Source of the DNA: Natrinema marinum | Lineage (GTDB): Archaea > Halobacteriota > Halobacteria > Halobacteriales > Natrialbaceae | Assembly (NCBI RefSeq): GCF_024296685.1 | Contig: NZ_CP100763.1 | Span: forward strand, 2,728,001-2,792,000 | Length of the DNA: 64,000 nt | Direction: 5' to 3' | In this document: piece by piece, positions 45,178 through 53,863 of the stretch | Layout of the letters: each line of letters opens with the position of its first letter | Position numbering within the stretch: the first letter of the stretch is position 1 | The notes under the pieces: model-generated | Database searches by the model: none | What the model was told of the DNA's origin: nothing | Seen by the model: only the letters and a program-made list of their open reading frames with translations | Translations under genes and position numbers: made by a program

Positions 45178-45945
45178 CTACAGTCCCGTCGGCACGTCGA
45201 GGAACGTCGTCTCGAGCCCCCACTCCTCGACCAACTCCTGCAGCGACCGGACGCCGAAGGTCTCGGTGGCGTAGTGGCCCGCGAGGACGACGTGGATGCC
45301 GGCCTCCCGTGCCTCGTGGTAGACCTGCTGTTTTCCCTCGCCGGTCACCAGCGCGTCCGCGCCGGCCGCGACGGCCTCGTCGAGCCAGTCGGCTCCGCTG
45401 CCGGTGACGATCGCCACGTTCGCGATCTCGTCGGGCCCGAAGTCGAGCAACTGGACGGGCCGCCCGCCCGTGTCGAGGTTCGCCTCGAGCCGGTCGCGCA
45501 GTTCGGCGGGGGCGAAGGGGTCGGCCGCGGTCCCGCGCTGGCCGATGTGCTCGGGGCCGAGTTCGCCGAAGGGGGCGCGGTCCTCGAGCTCGAGTACGTC
45601 GGCGACGCCGGCGGCGTTACCCAGTTCCTGATGGCCGTCCAGCGGGAGGTGGGAAACGTACAGCGCGAGGTCGTTCTCGATCAGCGGCGCGATTCGGTCG
45701 TAGGTGCGGCCCGTGAGACGATCGAAGCCGCCCCAGGACATGCCGTGGTGGACGACCAACAGGTCCGCGTCGGCTTCGACCGCGCGGTCGACCGTCTCGC
45801 GGACGCCGTCGACGGCGACCGCCACGCGGTCGATCTCGGCCTCGTCGGGGCCGATCTGTAGCCCGTTCGCGCTGGCGTCGAGGTCGGCGTAGTCGGCGGT
45901 CCGCAGCTCCTCGTCGAGTCGATCGACGACGCTCGAGAGTTTCAT
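45178..45945 (-). CDS. Nif3-like dinuclear metal protein
   Basis: A 255-residue NIF3/DUF34 protein with metal ligands in LVVHHGMSWGG at 62-72 and in GHYATETFG near 222-230. These widely conserved hexamers bind two metals; their activity is still debated, and annotations as GTP cyclohydrolase type 2 are unsupported. The DUF34 family keeps normal length here. It lies 62 bp upstream of the deoxyhypusine synthase gene on the same strand, so they may share a transcript. Confidence 0.88.
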   Translation of the reverse strand: MKLSSVVDRLDEELRTADYADLDASANGLQIGPDEAEIDRVAVAVDGVRETVDRAVEADADLLVVHHGMSWGGFDRLTGRTYDRIAPLIENDLALYVSHLPLDGHQELGNAAGVADVLELEDRAPFGELGPEHIGQRGTAADPFAPAELRDRLEANLDTGGRPVQLLDFGPDEIANVAIVTGSGADWLDEAVAAGADALVTGEGKQQVYHEAREAGIHVVLAGHYATETFGVRSLQELVEEWGLETTFLDVPTGL

Positions 45946-46059
45946 ATCCGCTCGTTTAGGAGCGATCGCCTTGTATCCGGCTGCTTTCGGTGCCCGTGGG
46001 GAGGGGGCCGTTGGCCCGGAGCCGCTCGCAAAAACGAAACCGAAGCGCGTCGAGCCGAG

Positions 46060-48534
46060 CTACATCAGGTAGAACAGCGGGAAGAGGAACACCCAGACGA
46101 TGTCGACGAAGTGCCAGTAGAGGCCGAAGTACTCCACCGGCCGGTCGTCCTCGAGGTAGGCGTCGACGCTCGCGATCCGGTAGATCATGAACCCGGCGAT
46201 GAGTAGTCCGAGGATGACGTGGAGCGCGTGCAGCCCGGTCGTCACGAAGTACATCGAGTACTCGAGGTCGGTGAACCAGTAGATGTCGTGGGCGAACTCC
46301 TGGCTCCACTCGTAGCCCTTGACCGTGAGGAACGTCAGGCCGAGCAACAGGGTGGCGCCCATCGCTCCGAGCAGCCCTCGTTTGTTCCCGCGTTCGGCCA
46401 TCACGAGCGCGACGACGACGGTGAAACTCGAGGTGAGCAGGACGTAGGTGTTGATCAGGCCGACGAGCGCTGAGGGCGGGACGGTCCCGATTTCCTGCCA
46501 GCCGGTGTGGAGTCGCATGAAGATGTACGCGCCGATGACGGCCCCGAAGACGACCACGTCGGAGGCCAGGAAGATCCAGACGCCGGTCTTGGTCGTGCCG
46601 ACGCCCTCGAACGGCCAGCGCTCGGCGATAGCCATTTCGGGGGCGTTGAACTGCTCGCGCCCGAATTGGAAGAACGCGCCGAGAAGGATGCCGACGCCGA
46701 CTACCGAGAGCACGGGATAGAGGAGAGTGGGGCTCCCCGACGTTTGACCGGCAAGTTCAGCCCCGTGTGAGGTGGCGAAATTAGCGACATACGGCGTCAG
46801 CCCCGAGAGCCCGAGGAACGTGACGAACATCCCGATGCCGATGGCGAACGGCCAGATGCTCGCGTGGTCCTCGTGGTCCGCCTCGAGCGGTTCGGCCTGC
46901 GTTCGCTCGTGGGCGACCGCACCGCCGTCGGTCGCGGCTGCCGATCGGTCGTCGACGAACTCGAGTTTCCCGCTGGCGTAGCTGGGGCGGTCCGGCCAGT
47001 TCTCGAGCGGTGGCGGCGATGTCGTCGCCCACTCGGCGGTCCGCGAGTACGTCCACGGGTTGTCGGGTGCGTCGGGACCGGAAACGAAGCTCTTCGCGAG
47101 CGTGACGAGCACGAGCAAGACCGACAGGCCGAGCACGAACGCGCCGACCGTCGCGAGCTGCTGGAAGAACTCCGTTCCCGGCGGGTAGTTGAAGACCCGG
47201 CGGGGGGTCTCCCAGGCGAGGAACATCGGGAAGTACAGCAGGTTAAAGCCAAAGAAGTACACCGCGAAGCTGAGCTTCCCGAGGCGTTCGGAGTACATCT
47301 TCCCGGTGATCTTCGGCCACCAGTAGTAGAGGCCGCCGATCAGCGCGGTGACGCCCGAGACCATCACGTAGTGGAAGTGGGCGACGACCCAGTAGGTCCC
47401 GCGGAACTCGTAGTCCAGCACGACCGCGCCGAGAAACACCCCCGTGATCCCGCCGAGGATGAACAACACGAGCGCGCCGAGTGCGAACAGGAACGGGGTC
47501 GTAAACCGGACCCGCCCCTTGACCATCGTGTAGATCAGCGAGAAGACCATCAGGTCGAACGGCAGCGAGATCCCGATCGTCGTCGCCATAAACAGCGTCT
47601 TGATCTCGAGGTTGATCGTCGTCAGGAACATGTGATGCATCCAGACGAGGAACGACTGGACGGCCACGAGGACCATCGCGATGATGACCCATTTCCGGCC
47701 GACCAGCCGTCGCCCGGTGAACGTCTGGAACGTCTCGAACAGAATCCCCAGCGAGGGGAAGAAGACGATGTACACCTCCGGATGGCCGAAGAACCAGAAG
47801 AGATGTCCCCACAGCAGACTCGAGCCCTCCGCGGTCGAGGAGTAGTACTGGGTGAGCAGGATGCGGTCGGTGAGCATCAGGATCAGGGCGGCCAGCAGCG
47901 CCGCGAACGCGAACAGCATCATCCAGACGGTCAGCAGGATGCCCCAGGTGAACAGCGGCATGTTCCAGGTGCCCATCCCCTCGGCGCGACAGCGGTGGAT
48001 CGTCGTCAGGAAGTTCACCGAGCCGAGGGAGACCGACATGGTAAACAGAGTCAACGCGAGGATCGTCGTGTTCCCGCCCATCGTCAGCGTGTAGCCGGGG
48101 TTGTAGATCGGCACGTTCAGCGGCGCGTACATGTACCAGCCGTTGGCCCACGTCACGCCCTGGAAGAACGAGACCAGAACGAGAACGCCCGAAAAGAGAT
48201 AGAACCAGTAACTCAACGCGTTCAGGCGGGGGAACGCCAGATCTTTCGCCCCGATCTGTAGGGGGACGACGTAGTTCGCGAAGCCGAAGCCAAAGGGCGA
48301 GATGAACCAGAACACCATCAACAGGCCGTGGATCGAGACCGCCTGGTTGTACTCGGTGTTCGTGAGGAAGCCGGTCCCGCCGGCCTCCCACAACTGGATG
48401 CGGAACAACAGCGCGAGGAGACCGCCGGCCAGCAGGAAGAACAGCGCGGTCCCCAGATAGAGGATGCCAACGTCCTTGTGGTTGGTCGTCACCAGCCACC
48501 GCTTGATCGTCGTCCGCGGCGGAAAATCACTCAT
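46060..48534 (-). CDS. coxA: cytochrome c oxidase subunit I/III fusion
   Basis: About 824 residues from the ATG at 48534, preceded by GGGAGGTG. The first ~600 residues are heme-copper oxidase subunit I with haem ligand His69 (SIHGLLMVFW), the copper ligands in FFGHPEVY and HHMFLT, and HFHYVMV near the end. A ~50-residue hydrophilic linker leads to subunit III (from about 630, FEGVGTTKTGVWIFLASDVV). Such I/III fusions are known in archaea. It reduces oxygen to water and pumps protons in the membrane. Subunit II is not in the neighbourhood, so it lies elsewhere. Confidence 0.93.
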   Translation of the reverse strand: MSDFPPRTTIKRWLVTTNHKDVGILYLGTALFFLLAGGLLALLFRIQLWEAGGTGFLTNTEYNQAVSIHGLLMVFWFISPFGFGFANYVVPLQIGAKDLAFPRLNALSYWFYLFSGVLVLVSFFQGVTWANGWYMYAPLNVPIYNPGYTLTMGGNTTILALTLFTMSVSLGSVNFLTTIHRCRAEGMGTWNMPLFTWGILLTVWMMLFAFAALLAALILMLTDRILLTQYYSSTAEGSSLLWGHLFWFFGHPEVYIVFFPSLGILFETFQTFTGRRLVGRKWVIIAMVLVAVQSFLVWMHHMFLTTINLEIKTLFMATTIGISLPFDLMVFSLIYTMVKGRVRFTTPFLFALGALVLFILGGITGVFLGAVVLDYEFRGTYWVVAHFHYVMVSGVTALIGGLYYWWPKITGKMYSERLGKLSFAVYFFGFNLLYFPMFLAWETPRRVFNYPPGTEFFQQLATVGAFVLGLSVLLVLVTLAKSFVSGPDAPDNPWTYSRTAEWATTSPPPLENWPDRPSYASGKLEFVDDRSAAATDGGAVAHERTQAEPLEADHEDHASIWPFAIGIGMFVTFLGLSGLTPYVANFATSHGAELAGQTSGSPTLLYPVLSVVGVGILLGAFFQFGREQFNAPEMAIAERWPFEGVGTTKTGVWIFLASDVVVFGAVIGAYIFMRLHTGWQEIGTVPPSALVGLINTYVLLTSSFTVVVALVMAERGNKRGLLGAMGATLLLGLTFLTVKGYEWSQEFAHDIYWFTDLEYSMYFVTTGLHALHVILGLLIAGFMIYRIASVDAYLEDDRPVEYFGLYWHFVDIVWVFLFPLFYLM

Positions 48535-48835
48535 CGAGCCACACCTCCCGTCCGGGCCGGTCTCTGGAATCGACATCGTCGCCGGCTGCGGCTCGGCCGG
48601 AGATCGCCGAGAACCGCAGGCCGAGGCGACGACGCTGACAGGCGACGGAGTCCATAGTCACCACATCCTCGGACGATTCGCCGTATCAGCGTGTTCGGTG
48701 CACTTGCAGGCGGTATTTGAGGCGTGTCCGAACGGCTGTCTCCGAAACACGGGGACGGAGATGCGGCTGCATCGAAGCGCGAACCCGAAGATCGACAGCA
48801 GACGATACGGCGACCGAACGACACGTGGCGCGTCG
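48535..48835. other. 300-bp gap upstream of the oxidase gene
   Basis: Contains the ribosome binding site and presumably the promoter of the oxidase gene. A 42-codon frame (48527-48655) overlaps the oxidase start but its product is Arg-rich and unlike haloarchaeal proteins. Nothing else is recognised. Confidence 0.4.
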
Positions 48836-49663
48836 CTACCGCGACGGCGAACGATCGCCGAGTCCCGGATAGTCGGCGACGATCCCGTCGACGCCAGCCG
48901 CCGCGAGCGCGTCGAACTGGAGCCAGTTCGTCGCCGTCCAAACGTTGACCGCGCGGCCCTCGGCGTGAGCTTCCGCGAGCACGTCGATCGACGGCTCGCC
49001 CGAAAGCCCGGCGTAGGCCGTTCCGGCCAGTTCCGTCCCGACGATCGCGTTCCGCGGCGGGTGGATCGCCTCGCAGTCGTAACGACGCGCGATCTCGAGG
49101 CCGGCCTCGAGGTCGTCCCAGAGCAGGGCCGCGGTGGCGTAATCGGCGAGTTCGCGCAGCGCCGCGATCGCGCCCTCGCAAAAGGACGAGAAGAGGAGGT
49201 CGCCGCCGAAGGCCGCGCAGTCGGCGACGACGCGCTCGACGAACGGCCGCCACGCCTCGCGTCGCCGATCGCGCTCGGCCGACGAGAGCGATTCGCCGAC
49301 CCGCAGGTCCGATCGGCCACACCCCTTCAGTTCGACGTTGACGCCGACCGTCTCGGGAACTGCAGCGAGCAGTTCAGAAAGCGTTGGGATCGTCGCCTCG
49401 GTGCCGAGAACCCGCGCTTCGCGGATCGCCTCGAGCGGCGTCTCTCGAACGAGTCCGGTCGCGTCGGTCAGCGGCCGCCCTTCGCGAGTCCCCTCGAGGC
49501 GTTCGTCGTGGACGACCACCGGCGTTCCGTCGGCCGCCGGCCGCACGTCGATCTCGAGCATCGCCGTCTCGTCGTGTGCGACCGCGCGCTCGACGGCGGC
49601 GATCGTGTTCTCGGGCGCGACGCCGGCGTAGCCGCGGTGTGCGATGACGGCGGGACGGCTCAT
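48836..49663 (-). CDS. glycerophosphodiester phosphodiesterase
   Basis: A 275-residue GDPD-family TIM barrel. VIAHRGYAGVAPENT at 6-20 is the hallmark catalytic segment, LEIDVRPAADGTPVVVHD holds the metal-binding acids, and FSSF, WTATN and GVDGIVADYP close the barrel. It splits glycerophosphodiesters to glycerol 3-phosphate and an alcohol and is cytoplasmic here, as no signal sequence is seen. The start is the ATG at 49663. Confidence 0.9.
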   Translation of the reverse strand: MSRPAVIAHRGYAGVAPENTIAAVERAVAHDETAMLEIDVRPAADGTPVVVHDERLEGTREGRPLTDATGLVRETPLEAIREARVLGTEATIPTLSELLAAVPETVGVNVELKGCGRSDLRVGESLSSAERDRRREAWRPFVERVVADCAAFGGDLLFSSFCEGAIAALRELADYATAALLWDDLEAGLEIARRYDCEAIHPPRNAIVGTELAGTAYAGLSGEPSIDVLAEAHAEGRAVNVWTATNWLQFDALAAAGVDGIVADYPGLGDRSPSR

Positions 49664-49784
49664 ACCGAGAGCGACGAACGGTGGGGTATTGAAACTCCGG
49701 TCGCCGCCAACCCGCGGTCGAGCGGAGCCGGGACGTGGCAACTCCCGGCCCGCCTTTGATTCGCCTCCTCCGCGACGATCCACT

Positions 49785-50042
49785 ATGACCGAGACCACGC
49801 TCGCGGACGTCGAACGCGCGCTCGACCGCGCCACCGACCTCGAGACCGAGGAGGCGGTCTCCATCCTCCGGACGGCCCGACAGGATTTGCAGGATCTGGG
49901 GACCGACGCCGAGGTAGACGAGGGGCAGCGACGGGAACTCGAGACCGACCTCGAGCAGCGGATCCGCGAGGTCGAGGAGCGCGACGCCTACGACGGCGCG
50001 CTGGGGGCGTCGATGAATCCGAGCGAAGACGACGCGCCATAG
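49785..50042 (+). CDS. small acidic coiled-coil protein
   Basis: An 85-residue protein starting MTETTLADVERALDRATDLE. It is nearly all helix with heptads (VDEGQRRELETDLEQRIREV) and ends in EDDAP. It diverges from the glycerophosphodiesterase gene with a 121-bp gap. No domain is known; many haloarchaea have such proteins. Confidence 0.6.
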   Translation: MTETTLADVERALDRATDLETEEAVSILRTARQDLQDLGTDAEVDEGQRRELETDLEQRIREVEERDAYDGALGASMNPSEDDAP

Positions 50043-50286
50043 TGGCCCGGCCGTTCGCAACGCCATCCATTCTGACGTTGCGAACGGCTCGGAAGACGTG
50101 TCTCTCCAATGGATGAGCGAGAGAAGAACGACCGAGCGAATCGGCCGGGGAGGACGTGGTAGCCCCTAGTTGCTACGCGAGCAGAGCACCTGTCGATCGT
50201 TCGACGCTGTCCCTACTCGACGGCTCCCGTTCCGCGGACGGTGATAGTTCGTCCGAGAACGCGGCGAGATCGGCCGATCTCCGGCC

Positions 50287-50294
50287 CTTTTATT
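50287..50294 (+). promoter_or_regulatory. TATA-like box of the F420 reductase gene
   Basis: CTTTTATT lies about 25 bp before the ATG at 50319, the spacing expected for a leaderless archaeal transcript. Confidence 0.5.
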
Positions 50295-50318
50295 CGGGTG
50301 CCCTCCCGAGTGGTAGGT

Positions 50319-50987
50319 ATGCGAATCGCACTACTCGGCGGCACCGGCGACATCGGCGAAGGACTCGCGCTCCGTTTCGCTCGCGACACGAGCCACGAGA
50401 TCCTCATCGGCTCGAGAGATCCAGAGAAGGCCCGCGACGCGGTCGCGGAGTACGAGGAGCGACTCGAGGGGCGCACCGGCGAGGTCGACATCAAGGGCTT
50501 CGGCAACGAGATGGCGGCCGACCGCGCGGACGTGGTCATCCTCAGCGTCCCGCCGTACTACGTCGGCGACACCGTCGAGGCGGTCGCCGACAGCCTCGAT
50601 TCGGACACCGTCCTCGTGACCCCCGCGGTCGGCATGCAGGGCGACGAGGACGGCCTGCACTACCACCCGCCGAGCGCGGGCAGCGTCACCGAACTCGTCG
50701 CAGGGCGGGCGCCCGACGCGGTCCCGGTCGTCGGCGCGTTCCACAACCTCGCGGCTGACGCCCTGTCGAACCTCGAGAACGACCTCGACCTCGACACGCT
50801 CGTCGTCGCCGACGACGACGCGGCCGGCGACACCGTCGTCGACCTCGCAAACGAAATCGAAGGCCTGCGCGCGCTCGGGGCCGGCCCGCTGGCCAACGCG
50901 GCGGAGGTCGAGAGCGTCACGCCGCTGGTCATCAACATCGCGAAGTACAACGAGGACATGCACGATGTCGGCGTGAAGTGGATCTAG
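50319..50987 (+). CDS. npdG: NADPH-dependent F420 reductase
   Basis: A 222-residue enzyme with the N-terminal Rossmann motif RIALLGGTGDIGEGLALRFA at 2-21, RDPEKA at 33-38, and SVPPYY in the middle, all typical of NpdG/Fno. It shuttles hydride between F420H2 and NADP in the cytoplasm. The start is the ATG at 50319, probably leaderless. It is followed by a strong hairpin. F420 is a common cofactor in haloarchaea. Confidence 0.88.
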   Translation: MRIALLGGTGDIGEGLALRFARDTSHEILIGSRDPEKARDAVAEYEERLEGRTGEVDIKGFGNEMAADRADVVILSVPPYYVGDTVEAVADSLDSDTVLVTPAVGMQGDEDGLHYHPPSAGSVTELVAGRAPDAVPVVGAFHNLAADALSNLENDLDLDTLVVADDDAAGDTVVDLANEIEGLRALGAGPLANAAEVESVTPLVINIAKYNEDMHDVGVKWI

Positions 50988-51007
50988 GCGGCGACTCGGG
51001 TCGCCGC
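50988..51007. terminator. hairpin after npdG
   Basis: A perfect 8-bp stem (GCGGCGAC / GTCGCCGC) with a TCGG loop begins immediately after the npdG stop. Archaeal terminators usually need a T-tract, which is short here, so the hairpin may instead protect the transcript end. Confidence 0.4.
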
Positions 51008-51099
51008 TTCGACGGGTTTCGAACGATTCGTCGCGACGAGCGAGGCGACCGGCCGCGTCGCTTACGGGTCGCGAAAATCGAGAGAACGCTGCGGCCTGT

Positions 51100-51369
51100 T
51101 TAGGCGCCAGCGGACTCGAGGGCGTCTTCGATGTCGTTGCGCTGGGTGACGCCGACGAAGCGCTCGACGATGCCGTCGTCGTTCTCGATGATGAGCGTCG
51201 GCAGCGAGCGCACCTGGTACTCGTTGGCGATGTCCTGCTGTTCGTCGACGTTGACTTTCTCGACTTCGAATCGCCCCTCCCAGTCGTCCTCGAGCTCCTC
51301 GAGGATCGGGTCCTGGGTCTTGCAGGGGCCACACCAGTCCGCGTAGAAGTCCTTGAGTGTGACGGTCAT
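51100..51369 (-). CDS. thioredoxin
   Basis: An 89-residue thioredoxin. The active site WCGPC at about 12-16 and the cis-proline in RSLPTLII are both intact. It reduces protein disulfides in the cytoplasm. The start is the ATG at 51369; a longer frame has an unlikely Arg-rich extension. It is slightly shorter than classic thioredoxins (~105), as is common in archaea. Confidence 0.88.
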   Translation of the reverse strand: MTVTLKDFYADWCGPCKTQDPILEELEDDWEGRFEVEKVNVDEQQDIANEYQVRSLPTLIIENDDGIVERFVGVTQRNDIEDALESAGA

Positions 51370-51486
51370 GCGGTCACCGCTACTTGCTCCGCGTCTCGCA
51401 TAAGGGTTTCCCACTCCCACCACGTTGCCGTGATCGCCGACGCGGCGGGTCGAAAGGTTTAGTTCGAGGGAGCCGAAGGAACTGAT

Positions 51487-51648
51487 ATGGATAAAGGACA
51501 GAACACTGGGGGGCTGATGTCCAGTGCCGGTCTCGTCCGGTACTTCGACTCCGAGGACTCGAACGCGATTCGCATCGATCCGAAGACGGTCATCGCGTTC
51601 GGCGTCATGCTCGGCGTGCTGGTACAGCTCCTGACCTTCGTCTCGTAA
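51487..51648 (+). CDS. secG: Sec61-beta protein translocase subunit
   Basis: A 53-residue protein. [16 protein letters not shown], then [22 protein letters not shown], is the full Sec61-beta plan: a cytosolic segment and one C-terminal membrane helix. It is the small third subunit of the archaeal SecYE-beta channel. It lies in an otherwise gene-free stretch and is probably transcribed from the AAAGGTTTA box about 30 bp upstream. Confidence 0.92.
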   Translation: MDKGQNTGGLMSSAGLVRYFDSEDSNAIRIDPKTVIAFGVMLGVLVQLLTFVS

Positions 51649-51665
51649 CGACCCTCTTCTGTTGG

Positions 51666-51685
51666 CGTCGCCGCTCGAGGCGACG
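51666..51685. terminator. hairpin after Sec61-beta
   Basis: CGTCGCC and GGCGACG form a 7-bp stem around GCTCGA, 18 bp after the stop. No T-tract follows, so the terminator role is tentative. Confidence 0.35.
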
Positions 51686-51821
51686 AGTCCGTTCGATAGC
51701 GCCGTCGCTACTCGCGCAACCGCCGACTCGAGAGATCAGTCAGCAGCCCTCGGGCGGCCGGCGAGCCGGCCGCGACGAACAACGTTTTCGTAGTGAGGGT
51801 TCGTACGTGGTCAGCGAACGG

Positions 51822-52199
51822 ATGGTCACCGGAACTGACAGCGCTCGCTCGACGCCGGACGCGTTCGACTGGGCGTTCCTCTCGCTGGCGCTCGTGCTCG
51901 CAGCGGTTCACCTGTATCTCGCGTTCTTCGCGCCGTTCGTCCCCGACGATCGCGCGACGACGTTTCTGGTCATCGGAGCCGTGTTGCTCGTCGGTCCGCT
52001 CGTCTACGTGACGCCGTACTGGCACTCGCTGCTGTACCTCCTCGGCGCAGGACTGGCCGTCTATCTGGGCGTCATCTGGCTGCTCGGCGGGATGGAGTTT
52101 CTTCTCGTCGGTGCGTTCACGGGGACCGTGGCGACGACCTTCGCCGTCCTCGCGCTCTACCTGTTCGTCCGCGACGTGGCGCGGTCGGAGGAGGGCTGA
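51822..52199 (+). CDS. small membrane protein, four helices
   Basis: 125 residues from the ATG at 51822; a GTG five codons upstream is an alternative. Four membrane segments span most of the protein (about 17-38, 45-64, 68-87 and 92-113) with short loops, and the end is EEG. No family is recognised. It precedes pdxT on the same strand with a ~48-bp gap. Confidence 0.65.
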   Translation: MVTGTDSARSTPDAFDWAFLSLALVLAAVHLYLAFFAPFVPDDRATTFLVIGAVLLVGPLVYVTPYWHSLLYLLGAGLAVYLGVIWLLGGMEFLLVGAFTGTVATTFAVLALYLFVRDVARSEEG

Positions 52200-52247
52200 G
52201 AGCGCCGTGGCGCGACCTTTTTGAGCGGACCGTTCCTACCGGTGGCC

Positions 52248-52874
52248 ATGTCACTGACTGCGGGCGTCGTCGCGGTGCAAGGCGACGTGTCCGAACACGC
52301 GGCGGCGATCGAACGCGCCGCGGAGGCCCACGGGCACGAGGTTGCCGTCCGCGAGATCCGCGAATCGGGGATCGTTCCCGACTGCGATCTGCTGGCGATG
52401 CCGGGCGGCGAGTCGACGACCATCTCCCGACTGATCCACGGCGAGGGAATCGCCCCCGAAATCCGGGATCACGTCGCCGCCGGCAAGCCGCTGCTCGCGA
52501 CCTGTGCTGGCCTGATCGTCGCCTCGAGCGACGCCGGCGACGACCGGGTCGACGAACTCGGCGTGATCGACGCGAGCGTCGAGCGCAACGCCTTCGGCCG
52601 GCAGAAGGACAGCTTCGAAGCGCCCCTCGAGGTGACGGGCCTCGACGACCCCTTCCCGGCAGTGTTCATTCGCGCACCCGCGATCGATACGGTCGGCGCG
52701 GCAGCGGTGCTCGCGACCTGGGACGAGCGCCCGGTCGCAGTCCGGGACGGCCCCGTCGTCGGGACCGCGTTCCACCCCGAACTGACGACGGACAGTCGGA
52801 TCCACGGCCTGGCCTTCTTCGAAAACGACGCGGTGGAACTGCCACTCGAGGGATCGGGGTCGCGCCGGTCGTGA
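52248..52874 (+). CDS. pdxT: pyridoxal 5'-phosphate synthase glutaminase subunit
   Basis: A 208-residue class I glutamine amidotransferase. GVVAVQGDVSEH at 6-17, MPGGESTT near 52-59, the nucleophile Cys in LATCAGLI near 89-96 and the HPE acid pair late in the protein are PdxT signatures. It feeds ammonia to PdxS to make vitamin B6. pdxS is not in the window. The start is the ATG at 52248. Confidence 0.92.
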   Translation: MSLTAGVVAVQGDVSEHAAAIERAAEAHGHEVAVREIRESGIVPDCDLLAMPGGESTTISRLIHGEGIAPEIRDHVAAGKPLLATCAGLIVASSDAGDDRVDELGVIDASVERNAFGRQKDSFEAPLEVTGLDDPFPAVFIRAPAIDTVGAAAVLATWDERPVAVRDGPVVGTAFHPELTTDSRIHGLAFFENDAVELPLEGSGSRRS

Positions 52875-52967
52875 CGCGAGCGACGGGAGCGACAGGAGTG
52901 CCGATCCCGGCCGCTGCATGCACTCGCGACCGGACATGTTTTGCCCCTCCTCCCCAACGGTAGGGGT

Positions 52968-53435
52968 ATGCAGGCATCCATCGACGCGGTTCGCGTCGCA
53001 GGGACGCCCCAGGGCCCGGTTCCGGTGGTCGTCCTTGCCGTCGACGACGAGGACGACGTCGTGCCGATCTTCATCGGGTTCAACGAGGCGACCAGCATCG
53101 CCCGGGGACTCGAGGCCGAGGACATCGGCCGACCGCTGACCCACGACCTCCTGCTCGACGTGATGGAGGAACTCGGGAGCCGCATCGACCGCGTCGTCGT
53201 CACCGAGATCAAAGAGCGCGACAGCGGCCAGGGCGGCACCTACATCGCGGACATCCACCTCGAGACGCCCCGCGGCGAGGCGGTCATCGACGCCCGGCCG
53301 AGCGATTCGCTGGCGCTGGCCGCCCGGACGAACGCGCCGATCGAGATCTCCGAGGCGGTCTTCGAGGACAGCCGAGACGACAGCGAGAAGTTCGACGAAC
53401 TCGAAGACATCCGCAACGTATCCGGTGATCTGTAG
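52968..53435 (+). CDS. bifunctional nuclease (DUF151) protein
   Basis: A 155-residue DUF151 protein: VPIFIGFNEATSIARGL and PLTHDLLLDVMEELG, then ARPSDSLALAART, which is the family fingerprint. Plant and bacterial members have been described as nucleases and stress regulators; the archaeal role is not established. Its stop is immediately followed by the hisE ATG, so the two are co-transcribed. Confidence 0.85.
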   Translation: MQASIDAVRVAGTPQGPVPVVVLAVDDEDDVVPIFIGFNEATSIARGLEAEDIGRPLTHDLLLDVMEELGSRIDRVVVTEIKERDSGQGGTYIADIHLETPRGEAVIDARPSDSLALAARTNAPIEISEAVFEDSRDDSEKFDELEDIRNVSGDL

Positions 53436-53720
53436 ATGGACGACGTGCTCGCCGACCTGTTTGCCGTCATCGAAGACCGAAAGGAAACGCTGCCCGAGGA
53501 CTCCTACACCGCCTCGCTGTTCACCCACGAGAAAGGCGAGAACGCGGTGCTCGAGAAACTCGGCGAAGAGACCACCGAACTCGTTCTCGCCGCGAAAGAC
53601 GACGATCGCGAGGAGATCGCCCACGAGAGCGCCGACATCGTCTACCACCTGCTCGTGTTGCTCTCGATGAAAGACGTGGACCTCGCGGAGCTCGAGGCCG
53701 AACTCGAGGCGCGCCGCTAA
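53436..53720 (+). CDS. hisE: phosphoribosyl-ATP pyrophosphatase
   Basis: A 94-residue MazG-like enzyme, the second step of histidine synthesis (PR-ATP to PR-AMP). SLFTHEKGENAVLEKLGEE and the metal-binding E..E..D cluster in EIAHESADIVYHLLVL are intact. It starts directly at the DUF151 stop (TAGATG). The end LEARR is typical. Confidence 0.93.
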   Translation: MDDVLADLFAVIEDRKETLPEDSYTASLFTHEKGENAVLEKLGEETTELVLAAKDDDREEIAHESADIVYHLLVLLSMKDVDLAELEAELEARR

Positions 53721-53863
53721 GGGCCCCGACCGCTCGACTCGATCCGATCGCTGCCCGGTATCGGGACAGAAGGCGTACCTTCATTGTGGGGTAGGTTCCA
53801 TACCCACTCATTGTGATACCGACAGGTCTGGCAGCGGGCCGACCGAATCGGAGGTGAACGGAC

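Noticed and set aside
43445-45274. Long rightward open frame over the oxidase-like and deoxyhypusine synthase genes
   Set aside because: High GC removes stops on the opposite strand; its sequence is Arg/Gly/Val-rich and matches no family, while the leftward genes have clear motifs.
46864-48261. Long rightward open frame opposite the cytochrome oxidase gene
   Set aside because: It is the antisense shadow of the oxidase, with Arg/Glu-rich, low-complexity product.
48527-48655. A 42-residue gene upstream of the oxidase
   Set aside because: Arg-rich product overlapping the oxidase start; likely just the leader with the ribosome binding site.
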